Assembly (NCBI RefSeq): GCF_040649515.1
Contig: NZ_JBEZFP010000133.1
Coordinates: 1 to 25,737 of the forward strand
Direction: 5' to 3'
DNA from: Yinghuangia elevatio
Lineage (GTDB): Bacteria > Actinomycetota > Actinomycetes > Streptomycetales > Streptomycetaceae
DNA: 25,737 nucleotides
Shown: positions 23,859 through 25,737 of the stretch, one piece after another
Position numbering within the stretch: position 1 is the first letter of the stretch
Layout: the number at the start of each line of letters is the position of its first letter
Notes under the pieces: generated by a model
Seen by the model: the letters and a program-made list of their open reading frames with translations, nothing else
What the model was told of the DNA's origin: nothing
Database searches by the model: none
Position numbers and translations under genes: made by a program

Positions 23859-24104
23859 TCAGGAGGCCTGTGGGGCGAGCTCCCTGACCGCGTCGATCAG
23901 GTCCCGGACGGTGTCGAAGGCCTCGATGTCGTCGTGCGACAGCGCGACCTCGAACTCCTCGCTCACGCGCAGGGCCAGACCGGCCACCGCGAACGTGTCC
24001 ATCCCGAAGTCGTCGGCGAACTGCGACCGCTCGGTCACCTCCGCCTCGGGGATGCCCAGCTCGTCGGCGACGACGGCGATGATGCGGGTTTCGAACGCGT
24101 CCAC
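23859..24104 (-). CDS. Acyl-carrier-protein-like protein with Thr for Ser
   Basis: An 81-residue protein with the length and four-helix pattern of ACP: an N-terminal helix (DAFETRIIAVVADELGI), then a loop RSQFADDF, and a helix 2/3 region ending in VRDLIDAVREL. The phosphopantetheine motif G-x-D-S-L reads G-M-D-T-F at residues 34-38, with Thr in place of Ser (codon ACG, one base from TCG). Canonical PPTases attach to Ser, so this carrier may be unloaded or used differently. GTG 24104 has AAGGAGG 6 nt upstream, which fixes the start. No synthase or PPTase gene is nearby. A true ACP-like regulator or a decayed carrier are both possible. Confidence 0.83.
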   Translation of the reverse strand: MDAFETRIIAVVADELGIPEAEVTERSQFADDFGMDTFAVAGLALRVSEEFEVALSHDDIEAFDTVRDLIDAVRELAPQAS

Positions 24105-24243
24105 AGGATCCTCCTTGGGTGATCTCACGCCGGGCTGTTTGTCCGGCATCGCACCGGTACCACCCGTGCTCCTGTGGAACGCATGTCGTGACCGCAACGT
24201 GACAACAAGTAGGAATATGGGGCCAAATGGACCGATGGCGTCT

Positions 24244-24351
24244 AGTGTTCAGACGACATCAAGGGTCCAGACGACGTCAGGCGTTCGGCCGACGCCAGGC
24301 GCTCAGCCGACGCAGGCCGCTCCGGTGACGCGGGTCGGTCAGATGACGCCG
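24244..24351. repeat. Six imperfect 18-bp tandem repeats
   Basis: Units start at 24244, 24262, 24280, 24298, 24316 and 24334, for example GGCGTTCGGCCGACGCCA and GGCGCTCAGCCGACGCAG. A partial seventh copy runs into the end of the membrane-protein gene (24352-24367). They fill most of the 248-nt gap between that gene and the ACP-like gene. The conserved core is a TCxGxYGAC-type motif with more divergence toward the left end, as expected of an ageing array. Confidence 0.85.
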
Positions 24352-24352
24352 G

Positions 24353-24814
24353 TCAGATGACGCGGGGCGGGGCAGGGCGTACGGCCGCGCGCATCAGGGC
24401 CGAGAGTGCCACGATCGGCAGCGTGGCAAAGGCCAACAGCCACAGGCCGTGCCCGGTCAACGCGAGGCCCAGCGACCACGCGAGCAGCGCGGTGTTCGCG
24501 ACGGCGCACATCGTGAACCCGACCGACTTGCTGCCAACCGAGCGCTTGACCGCGCCGAAGCCGCCCCACCAGTTCAGGACCACCATCGACAGCGCCACGC
24601 CCGCCGACACGTCGCCGGCGGTCGGCGGGGTCAGGAACGGCCCGGTGAGCGGTTGGGCCAAGTCCGGTGCGAGGGCGAAGCGTTCCGGCGTGACGAGCAT
24701 GGCGTATGTCAGCCACGCCAGGCACTCGGTGAAGAGCAACGCGCCCAGCCCGACGGTCAACTTGTCCACCGCACGAACGGCCAGGGGCTCGGACTTCGCG
24801 CTTGCCTGGGTCAT
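24353..24814 (-). CDS. Small integral membrane protein, unknown
   Basis: A 153-residue protein with four hydrophobic segments near residues 17-40, 67-85, 95-120 and 124-143. Apart from the repeats of its 3' flank, the composition is ordinary. I do not recognise the family. ATG 24814 has GGAGG 5 nt upstream. It lies on the same strand as the ACP-like gene, 248 nt upstream of it, and follows the molybdopterin oxidoreductase gene after 140 nt. Confidence 0.75.
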   Translation of the reverse strand: MTQASAKSEPLAVRAVDKLTVGLGALLFTECLAWLTYAMLVTPERFALAPDLAQPLTGPFLTPPTAGDVSAGVALSMVVLNWWGGFGAVKRSVGSKSVGFTMCAVANTALLAWSLGLALTGHGLWLLAFATLPIVALSALMRAAVRPAPPRVI

Positions 24815-24954
24815 CCTCGCCTCCAAGAGTCGGTCGTCTCTGCACCACTGGTGCCCACGCTCGCCGAGGTTACCCACAAGTTCGGCGGGAAACCGGGCGG
24901 TCGCGGCGGCCGGGCCGGCAGACGATCACCTGCGTGGCGCAAGGGCATTCATGG

Positions 24955-25737
24955 TCAGGCCTCGCTGTCGACCGCCGACGGGGTGATTTCGACGGCGAGG
25001 TGCTTCATCAGCGGCTGGTCGCTCTGCGCGCTGAAGTCGCCCAGCGGGCACAGGACGTTCAGCTCCGGCATGTACCCGACCGCGCAGCCGGGCGGCACTT
25101 CGTAGGGGACCGCGAGGTAGCCGTGCACCGTGCGGCGGCCGCCGTCCTTGGCGACGCTCGTGATGTCCACGCGGTCCATCGCCGACAGGCCACGTTCGCG
25201 CATGTCCGCGGGGTTGAGGAACACCAGCGTGCGCAGATTGCGCACGCCCCGGTAGCGGTCGTCGGCGGAGTAGATCGTGGTGTTCCACTGGTCGTGCGAC
25301 CGTACGGTGGCCAGCGTCAGCAGCCCTTCGCCAGGCGTCGGGTCCGCCAGCGGCGCGAGCGAGAACTCGGCACGCCCGGAAGGCGTCAGGAAGATCCGCT
25401 CACGGGCGGGCTGCCGCAGGCGGAACCCGTGCGGGCCGCGGACCCGGCGGTTGAAGTCCTCGAAACCGTCCAGCGCACGCTGCATGACGTCGCGGATGCG
25501 GTCGTAGTCGTCGACGTACTCCTGCCACGGTGTGGGTCCGTCCGGCAGGGTGGCGCGGGCGATGCCGGCGATGATCGCGGGCTCGGACAGCAGGTGGGTG
25601 GAGGCGGGGCGCTTCATGCCGCGCGACAGGTGCACCATGCTCATCGAGTCCTCCACGGACACCGATTGCACGCCGGTCACCTGGACGTCCTTCTCCGTGC
25701 GCCCCAGGCACGGCAGGATCAGCGCCTTGCGGCCGTG
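24955..25737 (-). CDS. FdhF/YdeP-type molybdopterin oxidoreductase, 3' part
   Basis: The C-terminal 260 residues of a larger protein; the 5' part lies beyond the window's right edge, so this is a partial gene, not a broken one. LILPCLGRTEKDVQ then VEDSMSMVHLSRG and the later SHDQWNTTIYSADDRYRG (the molybdopterin-dinucleotide-binding domain) are typical of the formate-dehydrogenase-like FdhF/YdeP family, which uses bis-molybdopterin guanine dinucleotide. The stop is at 24955. The role may be formate or other small-substrate oxidation; YdeP is tied to acid resistance in E. coli. The reaction here is unknown. Confidence 0.9.
   Translation of the reverse strand, partial: HGRKALILPCLGRTEKDVQVTGVQSVSVEDSMSMVHLSRGMKRPASTHLLSEPAIIAGIARATLPDGPTPWQEYVDDYDRIRDVMQRALDGFEDFNRRVRGPHGFRLRQPARERIFLTPSGRAEFSLAPLADPTPGEGLLTLATVRSHDQWNTTIYSADDRYRGVRNLRTLVFLNPADMRERGLSAMDRVDITSVAKDGGRRTVHGYLAVPYEVPPGCAVGYMPELNVLCPLGDFSAQSDQPLMKHLAVEITPSAVDSEA

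Noticed and set aside
23535..24122. Plus-strand open frame with some G/C-rich third positions
   Set aside because: It runs fully antisense over the ACP-like gene, starts in a repeat and shows no family pattern; a short real gene in 23590-23850 cannot be excluded but is not supported.
24244..24351. CRISPR array
   Set aside because: Units are 18 bp with no spacers and imperfect copies, and there are no cas genes.

Overview
The window has the base composition and codon use of a high-GC actinomycete, most likely Streptomyces or a close relative. Coding strands are strongly biased to G/C in third positions, GTG starts are frequent, 4-nt stop/start overlaps are common, and the gene content (ABC-F, ROK and GntR regulators, an Rpf-like secreted transglycosylase, a lanthipeptide locus) is typical of that group. 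There is no phage, transposon, CRISPR or tRNA/rRNA signature. It reads as an accessory-rich chromosomal region rather than a mobile element.

Layout. (1) 1-6389, + strand: a probable acyl-CoA catabolic operon. It contains a fused double family III CoA-transferase, a DUF35 Zn-ribbon/OB-fold protein, a thiolase-fold protein lacking the usual nucleophilic Cys, an amidohydrolase-2 family enzyme and a TetR regulator. A clean promoter with an 18-bp palindrome inside it precedes the first gene and is a good candidate TetR operator. (2) 6447-9752, - strand: an ABC-F ATPase (ribosome-protection type) with a long leader, a MmcQ/YjbR protein and an AlkD-like DNA glycosylase. (3) 9904-12650, + strand: a GNAT acetyltransferase, then a GntR/HutC regulator with a DasR-like operator inside its own promoter, then a ROK-family regulator. 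(4) 12767-18613, - strand: a short-chain dehydrogenase downstream of a class I lanthipeptide operon, ordered lanA-lanC-lanB with stop/start overlaps at both junctions. The precursor has 133 residues and 22 cysteines in a near-continuous Thr-Cys ladder. It is the most unusual object in the window. (5) 19116-22550, + strand: a Mug-type DNA glycosylase, a CBM48/isoamylase early-set protein, a FUSC-type membrane protein, a hemerythrin-domain protein and a small orphan protein. (6) 22607-25737, - strand: a secreted Rpf-like transglycosylase, an acyl-carrier-protein-like protein whose Ser is replaced by Thr, a small membrane protein, and the 3' part of an FdhF/YdeP-type molybdopterin oxidoreductase cut by the window edge.

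How the genes work together. Region 1 looks like one regulated pathway: a substrate is loaded on CoA, its side chain is cleaved by the thiolase-fold/DUF35 pair (Ltp2-like), and the amidohydrolase handles a ring or acid product. Region 4 makes a ribosomally synthesised, multiply (methyl)lanthionine-crosslinked peptide: LanB dehydrates Ser/Thr and LanC adds Cys. The adjacent dehydrogenase may be a tailoring enzyme. No dedicated exporter, leader protease or immunity gene lies in the window. The GntR/ROK pair may sense amino sugars or other sugars.

A recurring oddity is the number of short tandem repeats. They occur both in linkers of otherwise conserved proteins (in-frame periods divisible by 3) and in intergenic gaps (13-, 14-, 15/18-, 18- and 21/28-bp units), which points to lineage-wide repeat expansion by slippage.
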